Below the pieces are notes generated by a model. It was given only the letters and a program-made list of their open reading frames with translations. It ran no database searches and had not been told where the DNA came from. The translations under genes were made by a program, and so were the position numbers. Shown here in pieces: positions 8,892 to 18,666 of a DNA stretch of 64,000 bases. This stretch comes from Anaerococcus prevotii DSM 20548. Lineage in GTDB: Bacteria; Bacillota; Clostridia; Tissierellales; Peptoniphilaceae. Within the stretch, counting starts at the first letter, position 1. Each line of letters begins with the position of its first letter. The stretch covers positions 1,298,501 to 1,362,500 of the forward strand of contig NC_013171.1 in NCBI RefSeq assembly GCF_000024105.1. The letters run 5' to 3'.

Positions 8892-9347
8892 TTATTCTAA
8901 TGATTTAATTTTATTATCTTGCCATTCCAAAACGGATTCAACCATCTGGTCTAAGACTTTGTGGAAGATTCCTATAGACTCATCGTCAATCTTGATACTA
9001 GCTTCCTTGATAAATTCTTCACTAACATGAGAAATATTATTAAGCTCCTCTACTCCCTTTTTTGAAAGGCTTATTGATTTTCTTCTCATGTCTTCTATAT
9101 CTGGCTTGCGTTCGATTAAATCGTCCCTTTCCATCCTGTCTAGGAGGCCAGTCATAGTTGACTCTCTAATATTCATCTGCTTGGCCAAATCTTTTTGGTT
9201 AGTCGACCCGACCGAATTTATATAATACATCGCAATGCACTGGCTTCTAGTAAGTCCGTACTTTAAAACGACATTGTTAAAGGCATCGTTCATTATCTTA
9301 GCTGCTTTTGATGTTGCAAAGGGCATATATTCTTCAAATTTTAACAT
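8892..9347 (-). CDS. MarR-family transcriptional regulator
   Basis: 151 residues from the ATG preceded by GGAAGGAGATATT; a 14-residue upstream extension in frame has no better ribosome site. The winged-helix core is visible: TNQKDLAKQMNIRESTMTGL (helix-turn-helix), then LLDRMERDDLIERKPDIEDMRRK, the wing with the Asp-Arg signature of MarR proteins. They bind DNA as dimers and usually respond to small phenolic or oxidative ligands. The target is unknown; the next gene downstream is fructosamine kinase and the lipoprotein/pot operon lies upstream on the same strand. Confidence 0.9.
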   Translation of the reverse strand: MLKFEEYMPFATSKAAKIMNDAFNNVVLKYGLTRSQCIAMYYINSVGSTNQKDLAKQMNIRESTMTGLLDRMERDDLIERKPDIEDMRRKSISLSKKGVEELNNISHVSEEFIKEASIKIDDESIGIFHKVLDQMVESVLEWQDNKIKSLE

Positions 9348-9471
9348 AATATCTCCTTCCAGATACCAAACTCCTTTGGCATCTTTCAACTTGGGGCTAC
9401 ATAAGCCCCGTTCTTCATTATATCCATGAATAAGATTTCTGTAAAGTTTGCTTAGGATATAAAATAAATGT

Positions 9472-9497
9472 AAAAAGCCTAAATATATTTAGGCCCT
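9472..9497 (-). terminator. Rho-independent terminator
   Basis: GCCTAAATATATTTAGGC perfect palindrome followed by TTTTT on the minus strand, just after the capA-like gene; it ends the potABCD-capA operon. Confidence 0.85.
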
Positions 9498-9512
9498 TCT
9501 ATAACATATTTA

Positions 9513-10769
9513 CTATTCAATTTCCCTATACAAGGTCTCAAGGTTCATATCATATCCTAGTCTAATTAAATCTTGGGTTCCGTAATCGAGAGTAGCCATC
9601 AAATCATCGTCATCAAGATATCTTGTAGCGACATAAGTCTTATCTAGGTAGCCATACTCGTCAAAGGACCTATCTACTATAGTCGTATGGGACTTAAAGG
9701 ATTTAATTTTTGCCTTATCTCCTGGCTTTTTTTCAATATTACACTCGACAAGGAGACCCTGCTCAACCCTGTAGTCTCCCTCGAAGGCTATAGCCTTTTG
9801 GTTGGAGAGAAGATTTCCTAAAGAGTAATAGATTAGTCCACTCCTGCCGTCCTTACCCTTATAGACTTCTTGAGGCTGGATTACGTGGGGATGGTTTCCT
9901 ATAACTATATCTGCTCCCCAGTCAACCATATCGTGGGCTAATTCTATTTGATCTTCTCTTGGGTAAGACGAGTACTCCTCACCCCAATGAGGATAAACTA
10001 CTATAAGGTCAACATTTTTCTTCTTAAGTTTTTCTATATCAGTCTTTACTTGATGAGGAGAAAGGGTGTTTACCATATTATATTTTTCTTTAGTATCTAG
10101 GAGATAGTCGTTTCCATTTAGGATTTCTGTATAGGAAAGAATCCCTATCCTTATCCCATTAACTTCCTTAATAACATAAGGTCTGTAGGAAGACTCGCTT
10201 GTTCCAACATAGTCTAAGCCATGTTTTTTGATAGCTTCAATTGTACTAGTAAGCCCCTCCACTCCCGTATCAAGGCAGTGGTTGTTGGCTGTCGTAAGAA
10301 GATCTACTCCAGAATCTTTTATAGCCTTATAGATATTTTCGTTACAGTTAAATAAAGGATAGCCCGATACTTCATAGTCCCCATTTACACTAAATTCGTT
10401 ATTTAGCATAAAGAAGTCAAAGTCTTCGGCAAATCCCTTGATATCCTCAAAGGATCTTGAATAGTCATAATCGCCTTCGCCGTAGTTTAGGGCGTAGTCA
10501 TTAATTGGCATATGAGGAATTATATCCCCACCAAAGAGGAGGCTCGCTGTCTTGGTTTCTTCCTTTTCCTCTTCCTTCTCCTTTTTATTTTTCTCAATAT
10601 AGGCATCTATTTCTGGATACCTCTTGTTTCTTACATCATCCTTCTTGATCCTTCTTTCAAAGTCCTTTTTGTTTAGGGTATCACTCTTTGAGCTTTCGCC
10701 CGTATTACAAGCTACAAGACTTGTTATTATTAGAAAGATTAGGGAAAATATTCTTAATTTCTTTTTCAT
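9513..10769 (-). CDS. CapA-family lipoprotein (poly-gamma-glutamate capsule-type phosphoesterase fold)
   Basis: 418 residues. The N-terminus is a lipoprotein signal with lipobox LVAC at about residues 18-21, so it is probably anchored outside the membrane. The mature part begins with a charged linker and then SLLFGGDIIPHMPINDY, LNNEFSV, TTANNHCLDTG, YPHWGEEY and GNHPHVIQP: metal-ligand motifs of the CapA/PGA_cap metallophosphatase-like fold. Located 4 bp after potD, it seems to be the last gene of the polyamine operon. Its substrate is unknown; the family was named for poly-gamma-glutamate capsule export, but many members have other roles. Confidence 0.88.
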   Translation of the reverse strand: MKKKLRIFSLIFLIITSLVACNTGESSKSDTLNKKDFERRIKKDDVRNKRYPEIDAYIEKNKKEKEEEKEETKTASLLFGGDIIPHMPINDYALNYGEGDYDYSRSFEDIKGFAEDFDFFMLNNEFSVNGDYEVSGYPLFNCNENIYKAIKDSGVDLLTTANNHCLDTGVEGLTSTIEAIKKHGLDYVGTSESSYRPYVIKEVNGIRIGILSYTEILNGNDYLLDTKEKYNMVNTLSPHQVKTDIEKLKKKNVDLIVVYPHWGEEYSSYPREDQIELAHDMVDWGADIVIGNHPHVIQPQEVYKGKDGRSGLIYYSLGNLLSNQKAIAFEGDYRVEQGLLVECNIEKKPGDKAKIKSFKSHTTIVDRSFDEYGYLDKTYVATRYLDDDDLMATLDYGTQDLIRLGYDMNLETLYREIE

Positions 10770-10773
10770 CTTA

Positions 10774-11853
10774 TCACTCCGCTTGTGGTGAAATCTTAAG
10801 GTCTAGGAAAAGGTCATTATATAAAATAGTGCTTTCCTTATCTAGGGCCTTGAAGACTTCTAGTTTATTTATAATTTCATCATCTGGATAAAGGGTCTTG
10901 TCATTTCGAGCCTCAGAATCTATTAAATCCATGGCCTTCTTGTTTGGAGTCGCATACCAAATATAGTCTGCATTTTGGGCAGCATTTTCTGGCTCTAACA
11001 TGAAGTTGATAAAGGCATAGGCAGCCTTTTTGTTCTTGCTAGTTTTTGGGATAACCATGGTATCAAACCAAATGTTAGAACCCTCCTTTGGTATGACATA
11101 GGAAAGATCTTCGTTAGATTCTATGGCACTTGAGGCATCTCCCGAAAATGTCAGGCCGACATTGGCCTCTTCTAGGGCCATATACATCCTTATCTCATCG
11201 GCAAGGATGGCCTTGACATTGCCCATAAGACCTATAAGCTCATTCCTTATTTCTGTAAGCTTTTTTGGATCTTCTGTATTTAGACTTAAGTTATTTGCGA
11301 GAAGTCCTATTCCCATTGTCTCACGAGCTCCATCAAAGCTTAGGATTTCTCCCTCAAACTTAGGATCCCACAAGTTCTTCCAGGAATCAAAGTCGCTAGC
11401 CTGGTATTTTTTAGTATTATACAAGATACCGAAGGTCCCCCAAAGATAAGGAATCGAATATTCATTTCCCGGATCATATTCCCTATCTAGGAATCTCTCG
11501 TCGATATTAGAAAGGCCCTCGATTTTCGAATGGTCAAGCTTTTCTAGTAGCCCCTGGTCTCTCATCATCTCCACTGCATATTCACTGGGAATACAGATAT
11601 CAAAGTCGGTTGATTTTTGTTTAATCTTGGTAATCATGGCCTCATTTGAATCGAAAGTCTCCATAACTACATTAAAACCAGTCTCTTCCTCAAACTTATC
11701 CAAAAGCTCAGGATCTATATAATCTCCCCAATTGTATAAGTAAAAGGTATTTGCCTCTGCTATTTCCTTGCCTCCAAGAAGAATGGACTTTAGGCCTAGG
11801 AGGAGGAAAATTCCCACAATACAGGCTAGGAAAAATTTATATACCTTATTCAT
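10774..11853 (-). CDS. potD: Spermidine/putrescine ABC transporter substrate-binding protein
   Basis: 359 residues. An N-terminal hydrophobic segment (about 6-24) acts as signal or anchor; no lipobox Cys follows it. The mature protein starts TFYLYNWGDYIDPELLDKFEEETG, the typical PotD opening, with later FDICIPSEYAVE and NFMLEPENAAQNA. It captures polyamines outside the cell for the PotABC permease. It overlaps potC by 8 bp, consistent with the classical potABCD order. Confidence 0.93.
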   Translation of the reverse strand: MNKVYKFFLACIVGIFLLLGLKSILLGGKEIAEANTFYLYNWGDYIDPELLDKFEEETGFNVVMETFDSNEAMITKIKQKSTDFDICIPSEYAVEMMRDQGLLEKLDHSKIEGLSNIDERFLDREYDPGNEYSIPYLWGTFGILYNTKKYQASDFDSWKNLWDPKFEGEILSFDGARETMGIGLLANNLSLNTEDPKKLTEIRNELIGLMGNVKAILADEIRMYMALEEANVGLTFSGDASSAIESNEDLSYVIPKEGSNIWFDTMVIPKTSKNKKAAYAFINFMLEPENAAQNADYIWYATPNKKAMDLIDSEARNDKTLYPDDEIINKLEVFKALDKESTILYNDLFLDLKISPQAE

Positions 11854-12655
11854 CTACTTTTCTCCTTTCCATTATCTTCATCTCCCTTTGGCTAATAAAA
11901 TAATAAATAACTACTAAAAAGAGAGATGCCAGAAACATCAAGGTCGATAGGGCATTTATCTCAAGAGAAATCCCCGTCCTAACTCTGGAGTAAATCTCAA
12001 CAGAAAGGGTTGTAAAGCCAGATCCTGTAACGAAAAAGGTAACTGCAAAGTCATCCAAGGAGTAGGTCAAGGCCATAAAAAATCCTGTAAGTACCCCACT
12101 TGTAATATTTGGTAGGATGATTTTGTTAAGGATAGTTATATCACTTGCACCTAAATCTTCTGCCGCAAGAATCATGGAAGGATTCAGACTATAAAGTCTT
12201 GGCAATACCATAAGGACCACAATGGGAATCGAGAAGGCTATATGGGAGAGTAAAACCGTCATAAAGCCCATCGGTATCTTTATAAGAAAGGTAAAGAGAA
12301 CCAAAAAGCTTGCTCCCATCATTACATCAGGCATAACCATAAGGACTGAGTTAAAGTTTAATACTCTTTTTCTAATCCTATCGCTTCTTAGATAATAGAT
12401 AGCTATGGCCCCACAAGTTCCAATAATTGTCGCTACAAGGCTTGACAAAAGCCCCAAGACTATGGTATTTATCACAATCGTCCAAAGCCTAGTATCATGG
12501 AAGACTTCCTTGTAATGGTCTAGGGAAAATCCCACAAAGGAATTCATATTGGTCCCCCTATTAAAGGAATAAAATATTAGATAGGCTATGGGCAGGTATA
12601 AGAGGATAAAGATAAATATTAAATATAAATTTGAAATTTTAAATTTTCTCTTCAT
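11846..12655 (-). CDS. potC: Spermidine/putrescine ABC transporter permease
   Basis: 269 residues with six predicted membrane segments. The cytoplasmic EAA loop, here AEDLGASDITILNKIILPN, contacts the PotA ATPase. Sequence features such as FYSFNRGTNMNSFVGFSLDHY near the N-terminus match PotC. The gene abuts potB (one-base overlap) and overlaps potD. Confidence 0.92.
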   Translation of the reverse strand: MKRKFKISNLYLIFIFILLYLPIAYLIFYSFNRGTNMNSFVGFSLDHYKEVFHDTRLWTIVINTIVLGLLSSLVATIIGTCGAIAIYYLRSDRIRKRVLNFNSVLMVMPDVMMGASFLVLFTFLIKIPMGFMTVLLSHIAFSIPIVVLMVLPRLYSLNPSMILAAEDLGASDITILNKIILPNITSGVLTGFFMALTYSLDDFAVTFFVTGSGFTTLSVEIYSRVRTGISLEINALSTLMFLASLFLVVIYYFISQREMKIMERRKVDE

Positions 12656-13452
12656 TAATTTTTATCCTTTCTAGTATTTAGGGCACTCATTACAACAAAC
12701 ATTAAGACGATTAGAACTAGGCCAATTGTAGCTCCCATCCCCCAATTTTGTGTAACCAGATAATGCTCCTCAACCGCAGTTCCCAGGGTTATGATCTTAT
12801 TTCCTCCTATTATCCTTGTAATTAGAAAGAGGGATAGGGAGGGAATAAATACGGCTTGACTTCCTGCTATTACTCCATCCATAGAAAGAGGGAGGATAAT
12901 TTTCCTAAAAGTCTGCCATCTGCTTGCCCCCAAGTCCTCGCTTGCTATCAGATACTCATTTGGTATCGAATCAAGGGCCCTAAAGATTGGTAGTATCATA
13001 AAGGGAAGCTCCACATAAGAAGCTACCAAGACGAAGGCTGGGTTGGTGAACAAAAGCCCCTCACTTACTAGGGAAAAGACCTGGGCAATTGGTCCATGTT
13101 TACTCAAAAGTCCAATAAAGGCATAGGCCTTTAGCAAAAGATTAATCCAAGTAGGTAGTGTTACCAAAAGGAGAAAGAACTCCTTGTTTTTTGAATTAGT
13201 CAAAAAATATGCAAAGGGATAAGCCAAAATCAGGGTCGTTATAGTTATCAAAAAGGCCGTCAAGAATGAATTTAGGGTCATCTTGATATAATTACCAGAC
13301 CTAAAATAAGAAATATAATTGTCAAAGGTAAAGTTGCCATAGATATCAAAAAATGATTGATACAAAAGCATAGCTATAGGTGCAATTATAAAAAGAACGA
13401 TCCATAAATAATATAGGCTTGATAGGGCCCTGTATTTTTTATTCATCATCAT
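12655..13452 (-). CDS. potB: Spermidine/putrescine ABC transporter permease
   Basis: 265 residues with six membrane segments and the EAA loop [24 protein letters not shown]-type N-terminus and [13 protein letters not shown] match PotB of the spermidine/putrescine importer. The start overlaps the end of potA by 14 bp, so translation is coupled. Confidence 0.92.
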   Translation of the reverse strand: MMMNKKYRALSSLYYLWIVLFIIAPIAMLLYQSFFDIYGNFTFDNYISYFRSGNYIKMTLNSFLTAFLITITTLILAYPFAYFLTNSKNKEFFLLLVTLPTWINLLLKAYAFIGLLSKHGPIAQVFSLVSEGLLFTNPAFVLVASYVELPFMILPIFRALDSIPNEYLIASEDLGASRWQTFRKIILPLSMDGVIAGSQAVFIPSLSLFLITRIIGGNKIITLGTAVEEHYLVTQNWGMGATIGLVLIVLMFVVMSALNTRKDKN

Positions 13453-14551
13453 CTCCTATAGCATATTTCTCGATTCTCTTATCGAAATCATCTTCTGATT
13501 CGTTAAATCTCATTACATGAATATCGCTTGGATCTATGGAAATTCCAACAACATCTCCTTCTTCAAATCTCTTGGTAGTATGGATCTTCCACCTGAAATC
13601 ATCTTCATCGAAGCAAATTAGCTCATTGAAGACTCCCCTAAACAAGACATTGTCTACACTCATCTTAATATCTGCTTGCCTCTCCTTTGAGACATTGATA
13701 TCTTCAGGCCTTATAACTACTTCAACCTTCTCTCCCTTAGGGATTCCTGCATCCTCACAGGCAAAGTCCTTGTTGGAAAACTCTACTAGATAATCATCTT
13801 TCATCACAGCACTTAGGATATTGCTCTCCCCGATAAATTCTGCAACATACCTATTGATTGGCTCATCGTAGATATCTGTAGGCGTTCCTGATTGAACGAT
13901 TTCTCCCTTATCCATTACGAAAATCTCATCGGATAGGGCTAGGGCTTCTTCCTGGTCGTGGGTTACAAAGACAAAGGTAATACCTAGCTCCCACTGGATA
14001 TTTGAAAGGAGGACCTGCATGGATTTTCTTAGCTTCATGTCAAGGGCCGACAAAGGCTCATCTAAGAGGAGTACATCTGGTCGATTTACTATGGCACGAG
14101 CTATGGCGACTCTCTGCCTTTGTCCTCCTGACATTTGTGAGATTTTTCTTTTCTCAAAGCCAGAAAGATTTACCATATCGAGGGCCTTTTTGACCTCTTC
14201 TTTGATTAGCTTCTTATCCATCTTCTTTATATTTAAGCCGAAGGCAACATTATCGTAGACATTCATATGAGGAAAGAGAGAATAATTCTGGAAAACTGTA
14301 TTTACCTTTCTCTTATTGGCTGGAGTATTACTTACGTCCTCCCCATTTATAAATACATCCCCACTAGTTTGCTCGACAAAGCCTGCTATTATATTTAGAA
14401 TTGTAGTCTTTCCGCAACCTGATGGTCCTAGAAGGGTATAAAACTTCCCCTTTTCAAGCGTTAGATCTACCGTTTTTAAAACTAGTTCGTCATCATAAGA
14501 CTTTGTGACATTTCTTAAGACGACACTTTTGTTAGAAAAATTATTTTCCAT
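13439..14551 (-). CDS. potA: Spermidine/putrescine ABC transporter ATPase
   Basis: 370 residues. Walker [11 protein letters not shown]-loop [11 protein letters not shown], signature MSGGQRQR, Walker [12 protein letters not shown] and the switch His [10 protein letters not shown] are present, followed by a C-terminal TOBE-like regulatory domain. It energises polyamine uptake by PotBCD. It is the first gene of the operon, with AGGAGG and a TATACT box upstream. Confidence 0.95.
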   Translation of the reverse strand: MENNFSNKSVVLRNVTKSYDDELVLKTVDLTLEKGKFYTLLGPSGCGKTTILNIIAGFVEQTSGDVFINGEDVSNTPANKRKVNTVFQNYSLFPHMNVYDNVAFGLNIKKMDKKLIKEEVKKALDMVNLSGFEKRKISQMSGGQRQRVAIARAIVNRPDVLLLDEPLSALDMKLRKSMQVLLSNIQWELGITFVFVTHDQEEALALSDEIFVMDKGEIVQSGTPTDIYDEPINRYVAEFIGESNILSAVMKDDYLVEFSNKDFACEDAGIPKGEKVEVVIRPEDINVSKERQADIKMSVDNVLFRGVFNELICFDEDDFRWKIHTTKRFEEGDVVGISIDPSDIHVMRFNESEDDFDKRIEKYAIGDDDE

Positions 14552-14584
14552 CTTTCCTCCTACTTTCTTCTTATCTTATAGAAA

Positions 14585-14612
14585 AGTATACCATAAAATC
14601 CTATTCTTTTAA
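14585..14612 (-). promoter_or_regulatory. Probable sigma-A-type promoter for potABCD-capA
   Basis: On the minus strand TTAAAA, 16 bp, TATACT lies about 35 bp before potA. The -35 is weak. Confidence 0.5.
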
Positions 14613-14700
14613 CAGTTTTATCAAATATTTTTACAAAAGAGAAGAGGAAACTCATAAAGAAATCTTTCTAATATTTAATTCAACCTATGAAAACTTTTTC

Positions 14701-14729
14701 TTGACCGAAAATTTCCTATAGCTTATAAT
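14701..14729 (+). promoter_or_regulatory. Sigma-A-type promoter of the symporter-cyuA operon
   Basis: TTGACC, 17 bp spacer, TATAAT, about 33 bp before the symporter ATG, which has AGGAGG upstream. Confidence 0.8.
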
Positions 14730-14761
14730 TTATTTATAAATATATTTATTAGGAGGTATTT

Positions 14762-15955
14762 ATGTCAGACGCAAAAGTTAAAAAATCATTTTTTAACAGC
14801 TTACTTTTTAAGCTAATTATAGCCATTGCTATAGGAATTTTCCTAGGTAATATTGCAAACGAAGGTGCAATCCAAGTGATTTCTACAATCAAAAATATTT
14901 TGAGTAATCTAATCAACTACATAGTACCTATCATAATCCTTGCATTTATTACCCCAGCTATAGTATCCTTAAACGAAAGTGCGGGTAAGGTCTTATCCCT
15001 AACCCTAATTATTTGTTATCTTTCATCAGTGGGAGCTGCTCTTTTCTCCTTTATCGCTGGAAAAGCTATAATCCCACACCTACACATAGTTAGTGCAACA
15101 GAAGCTGGAAAGAAAATCCCAGAGATTTTATTCCAAATGGATATCCCTTCCATCATGCCTGTAATGACCGCTCTTGTCACTGCGATTCTCTTTGGTCTTG
15201 CAGTAATATGGACCAAATCTGAAACTTGGGCCAATCTTTTAAGAGAGTTCAACAATATGGTTCTTGAGATAGTAAATAGAGTAATAATTAAAGTACTACC
15301 TTTTTATATTGCGACAACCTTCGCAGAACTTTCCTATGAAGGAGTAATCCTAAGCCAATTTCCAGTATTTCTCAAGGTCATAGTAATCGTAATTTTGGGC
15401 CATTATATTTGGTTAGCCCTACTTTATGGTCTCGGCGGAATTTTTTCTAAGACAAATCCTATAGAAGTCTTGAAATATTATCCACCAGCCTATGTTACTG
15501 CCCTTGGAACAATGTCTTCAGCTGCAACACTTTCAGTTTCACTTCAGTGTTCAAGAAAGGCAAAGACCCTAGATCCAAAGATTAGAGACTTCGTAGTTTC
15601 ACTTTGCTCTAACACCCACCTTTGTGGATCAGTCCTTACAGAAACATTTTTCGTAATGATAGTAAGCCAAGTCCTCTACGGCTCTCTTCCAAGCACGGGA
15701 AATATGATTCTTTTCATCCTCCTTCTTGGAATATTTGCTATAGGAGCACCTGGAGTTCCAGGAGGAACTGTTATGGCCTCTTTAGGTCTTATCACTTCTA
15801 TTCTTGGCTTTGATGCGACAGGAACTGCCCTAATCCTTTCAATATTTGCCCTCCAAGATTCCTTCGGAACAGCTTGCAATATCACAGGAGATGGAGCCAT
15901 CGCCCTAATGGTTACTGGACTTTTGGGTAAGGTTCCAAACAAGGCAAGGTCCTAG
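14762..15955 (+). CDS. Dicarboxylate/amino acid:cation symporter (DAACS family)
   Basis: 397 residues, eight or so membrane segments plus the re-entrant hairpins of glutamate-transporter-fold proteins. Family marks include GTMSSAATLSVSLQCSRKA (the serine-rich hairpin), GAPGVPGGTVMA and QDSFGTACNITGDGA (the conserved N-x-x-x-D region of TM8). These import amino acids with Na+ or H+. It is followed after 2 bp by a CyuA-like enzyme, so I infer that its substrate is cysteine, serine or a related amino acid. SstT and GltP are other members; the exact specificity cannot be read here. Confidence 0.88.
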   Translation: MSDAKVKKSFFNSLLFKLIIAIAIGIFLGNIANEGAIQVISTIKNILSNLINYIVPIIILAFITPAIVSLNESAGKVLSLTLIICYLSSVGAALFSFIAGKAIIPHLHIVSATEAGKKIPEILFQMDIPSIMPVMTALVTAILFGLAVIWTKSETWANLLREFNNMVLEIVNRVIIKVLPFYIATTFAELSYEGVILSQFPVFLKVIVIVILGHYIWLALLYGLGGIFSKTNPIEVLKYYPPAYVTALGTMSSAATLSVSLQCSRKAKTLDPKIRDFVVSLCSNTHLCGSVLTETFFVMIVSQVLYGSLPSTGNMILFILLLGIFAIGAPGVPGGTVMASLGLITSILGFDATGTALILSIFALQDSFGTACNITGDGAIALMVTGLLGKVPNKARS

Positions 15956-15957
15956 TT

Positions 15958-17226
15958 ATGACAGACTTTAAAGAGTTAATCAAAGAAGAGCTAATACCTG
16001 CCACAGGTTGCACTGAACCAATTGCTATAGCCTACGCATCAGCTAAGGCAAGAGAGGTTCTAGGATCTGATCCAGAAAAAATTATCGCAAATCTTTCTAG
16101 CAATATCATTAAAAACGCCAACTCTGTAACCGTCCCTTCCACCATGGGTAGGAAGGGAATAGAGATATCAGTAGTTGCTGGTATATATTTAGGGGACCCT
16201 AATAGGGAACTTGAAGTCCTAGCAGATGTTGATAAGAGTAAGCTTGATTTCTGTGATAAGATTATAGAAGAAGGGCTGGTAAGGGTAAACCTCGCTAGAG
16301 AACACGAGGGGCTTTTTATCCAAATCATCCTTGAAAATAAAAAGTCTACAGCAAGCGTCACTATAGCTGATAGCCATACCAATATTATTGAAATAAAAAA
16401 GGACGGCAAGCTAATATATCAAAAGGAAAAGGAAGAAGCAGTAAAAGAGGATATTGACTTTTCTTTCGATAAGGTTTATGATTTTGCTAGAACTTGTGAT
16501 TATTCTGATATCAAGGAAATTCTCGATAGGCAAATTTCTTTTAATGAAAAAATCGCAGAAGAAGGAATCAAAAACGACTGGGGAGCTAATATAGGAAAAC
16601 TCATCCTAAATAATGACCCATCAAACTACTATGAGAAGCTCGCTGCCTTTGCTGCAGCAGGATCTGATGCTAGGATGAACGGCTGTGAGCTGCCTGTAAT
16701 CATTAACTCAGGATCAGGAAATCAAGGAATTACTACCTCAGTCCCTGTAATCTTATATGCCAGAGACAATGATTTCTCAGAAGATGAGCTCTACAGGGCC
16801 CTTATATTTTCTAATCTAATTGCTTTGTATATCAAAAACAAAATAGGCAAGCTTTCTGCCTACTGTGGAGTAGTATCTGCCTCTGCTGCAGCTATCGCTT
16901 CCATAGCTTTTATAAACAAAGAAGATAAGAAGATTGTAGAAGATACGATTACTAACGCCCTAGCCGTAAACTCCGGAATAATATGTGACGGGGCCAAGTC
17001 CTCTTGTGCTATGAAGATCGCTTCAAGCCTTAGAAATGCGAGCCTTGCCTATATGCAGGCCAAGACAGACAATTCCTTTGAAGTAGGAGATGGCATAGTC
17101 AAAGAAAATATAGACAAAACGATCGATACAGTTGCAAGAATTGCAAAATACGGAATGAAAAAGACTGACGAGGTCGTCTTAAGCGAGATGATAGGCAAGG
17201 ATGACTATCTCGAAGACTTTGAATAA
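15958..17226 (+). CDS. cyuA: CyuA/YhaM-family L-cysteine desulfidase (serine dehydratase alpha-like, UPF0597)
   Basis: 422 residues. IPATGCTEPIAIAYASAKA at the N-terminus and later MNGCELPVIINSGSGNQGIT, SAYCGVVSASAAA and GIICDGAKSSCAMKI are hallmarks of the family; the Cys residues are the expected Fe-S ligands. The enzyme degrades L-cysteine (possibly also L-serine) to pyruvate, ammonia and sulfide. Coupling to the symporter upstream suggests a cysteine-catabolic operon. In E. coli cyuA is paired with CyuP, a HAAAP transporter; here a different transporter family occupies that place. Confidence 0.88.
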   Translation: MTDFKELIKEELIPATGCTEPIAIAYASAKAREVLGSDPEKIIANLSSNIIKNANSVTVPSTMGRKGIEISVVAGIYLGDPNRELEVLADVDKSKLDFCDKIIEEGLVRVNLAREHEGLFIQIILENKKSTASVTIADSHTNIIEIKKDGKLIYQKEKEEAVKEDIDFSFDKVYDFARTCDYSDIKEILDRQISFNEKIAEEGIKNDWGANIGKLILNNDPSNYYEKLAAFAAAGSDARMNGCELPVIINSGSGNQGITTSVPVILYARDNDFSEDELYRALIFSNLIALYIKNKIGKLSAYCGVVSASAAAIASIAFINKEDKKIVEDTITNALAVNSGIICDGAKSSCAMKIASSLRNASLAYMQAKTDNSFEVGDGIVKENIDKTIDTVARIAKYGMKKTDEVVLSEMIGKDDYLEDFE

Positions 17227-17228
17227 AA

Positions 17229-17268
17229 TAAGCTCCTGACTAGGCTTTCCTAATCGGGAGCTTTAATT
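17229..17268. terminator. Bidirectional terminator between cyuA and ldh
   Basis: AAGCTCC...GGGAGCTT stem with an inner TAGG/CCTA helix lies between the convergent cyuA and ldh genes. Confidence 0.75.
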
Positions 17269-17297
17269 ATTACTTAAGTTTACTCTAATTAATCTTC

Positions 17298-18245
17298 TTA
17301 TCTATTTTTCTTTAAATCTGCCAGCAAGAAGTTTTCCTTAAGGTCCCTACATGACTTATCAAACATGTCTTGTTCTCTCTTATCTATTGGCATCTCTAGG
17401 ATTTTCTCTGCACCATTTTTGCCGATTACAGTTGGTACTCCTGTATAGAGTCCCTCGTTCTTATACTCTCCACTAAGCTTAGCAGAAGCCATAAGAACTC
17501 TCTTCTCGTCAAGAAGGATTGCCCTTGTAAAGGCTAGAAGACAATTAGCTATACCAAAGTGAGTTGCACCCTTGCCCTTAATAATCCTAAAGGCCTTATC
17601 TCTAATCATCTCTCCTACCTTATCCTTGTAGGAATCGTCTATATTGTCGATAAATTGATCGATTCCAATCCCATTAATATTGGCATTTGACCAAACAGCA
17701 ACAGAAGAGTTGCCATGCTCACCTATAACATAAGCATTGATATCAGCTACATTAAAGCCTGTTTCAAGGGCGAGATATTGGGCAAATCTTGCTGAGTCAA
17801 GGCTAGTTCCAGTTCCTACGATTCTTTCAAAAGGAAAACCTGAAACTTCCTCAACAACCCTTGCTATAACATCAACTGGATTTGTTGCAAGAAGGATTAC
17901 CCCGTCGTAGCCATTTTCTACAACTTTTGGAACTGTATCTAGGACCATTTCTGTTGCAATCTTGATATCATCAAGCCTATTTACGAGATTTTTCTGGCTA
18001 TTTCCATAGGCGAGTACTACAAGGTCAGCGTCTTTGCAATCTTCGTAACTTCCACTTCTAACGATGGTTGCAGATGATGTTAGGACTGTAGCATCCAAAA
18101 GGTCGTTGACATCGGCTACTTCCTTATCTTTTCTTATATCTATAATTACAAGCTCACTTGCAAGGGTTGAGTTTACAAGAGCAAAAGCGTAGGAGCTTCC
18201 TACAAAACCATCCCCTATCAAGACAACTTTATTTCTATTATTCAT
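17298..18245 (-). CDS. ldh: L-lactate dehydrogenase
   Basis: 315 residues, the usual length. NAD-binding GDGFVGSS (11-18), NRLDDI (substrate Arg/Asp loop region), ATNPVDV, and catalytic His in VIGEHGNSS are all present. It reduces pyruvate to L-lactate with NADH. The segment normally NQKPGETR in B. subtilis Ldh is here SQKNLVNR; it retains Q, K and R, so lactate rather than malate specificity is likely. It stands alone with its own AGGAGG-type site. Confidence 0.93.
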   Translation of the reverse strand: MNNRNKVVLIGDGFVGSSYAFALVNSTLASELVIIDIRKDKEVADVNDLLDATVLTSSATIVRSGSYEDCKDADLVVLAYGNSQKNLVNRLDDIKIATEMVLDTVPKVVENGYDGVILLATNPVDVIARVVEEVSGFPFERIVGTGTSLDSARFAQYLALETGFNVADINAYVIGEHGNSSVAVWSNANINGIGIDQFIDNIDDSYKDKVGEMIRDKAFRIIKGKGATHFGIANCLLAFTRAILLDEKRVLMASAKLSGEYKNEGLYTGVPTVIGKNGAEKILEMPIDKREQDMFDKSCRDLKENFLLADLKKNR

Positions 18246-18371
18246 AATTTCCTCCTCATGTTTTCTACCTATACACTTTACACCTTTTAATTTTTCTATA
18301 AAGCAAATTGAAAATCAAGATATGAAATCGAATAATAATCTGATTTATTGATAAAAAATGGGCAAATAAAA

Positions 18372-18460
18372 AGCCAAAATCTCCAGTATAAACTTGTAAA
18401 GCTGAGCTAATCGAAAGATTAAAGATTTCAAGCTAAAGTCTATCCCAAGAGATTTTGGCT
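18372..18460 (-). terminator. Inverted repeat with long loop, terminator-like
   Basis: AGCCAAAATCTC and GAGATTTTGGCT pair perfectly across a 65-nt loop, with TTTTTATTTG following on the minus strand. It lies just after the 50-residue ORF. The loop is unusually long for a simple terminator. Confidence 0.6.
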
Positions 18461-18472
18461 ATAATTATTTAT

Positions 18473-18625
18473 TTACTTGTCAGGATTCTTGTATCCTTCT
18501 TCTACTATTTCTTCGCCTGTGCAAGTGTTGAATTTTTTTCCATTGAATTTTTCAACTCCGCAGTACTCGCCGTCTTTTATATTCTTTTCTTCTTTTTTGA
18601 TATCTTTTTCTTTCTTTTCAGTCAT
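18473..18625 (-). CDS. Small lysine/glutamate-rich protein with paired Cys
   Basis: 50 residues, starting MTEKKEKDIKKEEKNIKDGE, with two Cys (22 and 35) in DGEYCGVEKFNG...NTCTGEE. An AGGAGGATATT ribosome site sits at ideal spacing, and a strong inverted repeat follows the stop, so it looks like a real short gene. No membrane segment or known domain is visible. The CxG...CTG spacing hints at a small metal-binding or disulphide motif, but I cannot assign a role. It lies 41 bp downstream of the alpha/beta hydrolase and could be co-transcribed with it. Confidence 0.6.
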   Translation of the reverse strand: MTEKKEKDIKKEEKNIKDGEYCGVEKFNGKKFNTCTGEEIVEEGYKNPDK

Positions 18626-18666
18626 AATATCCTCCTATTTGTTATTATTTTACCCATATTCAATAA

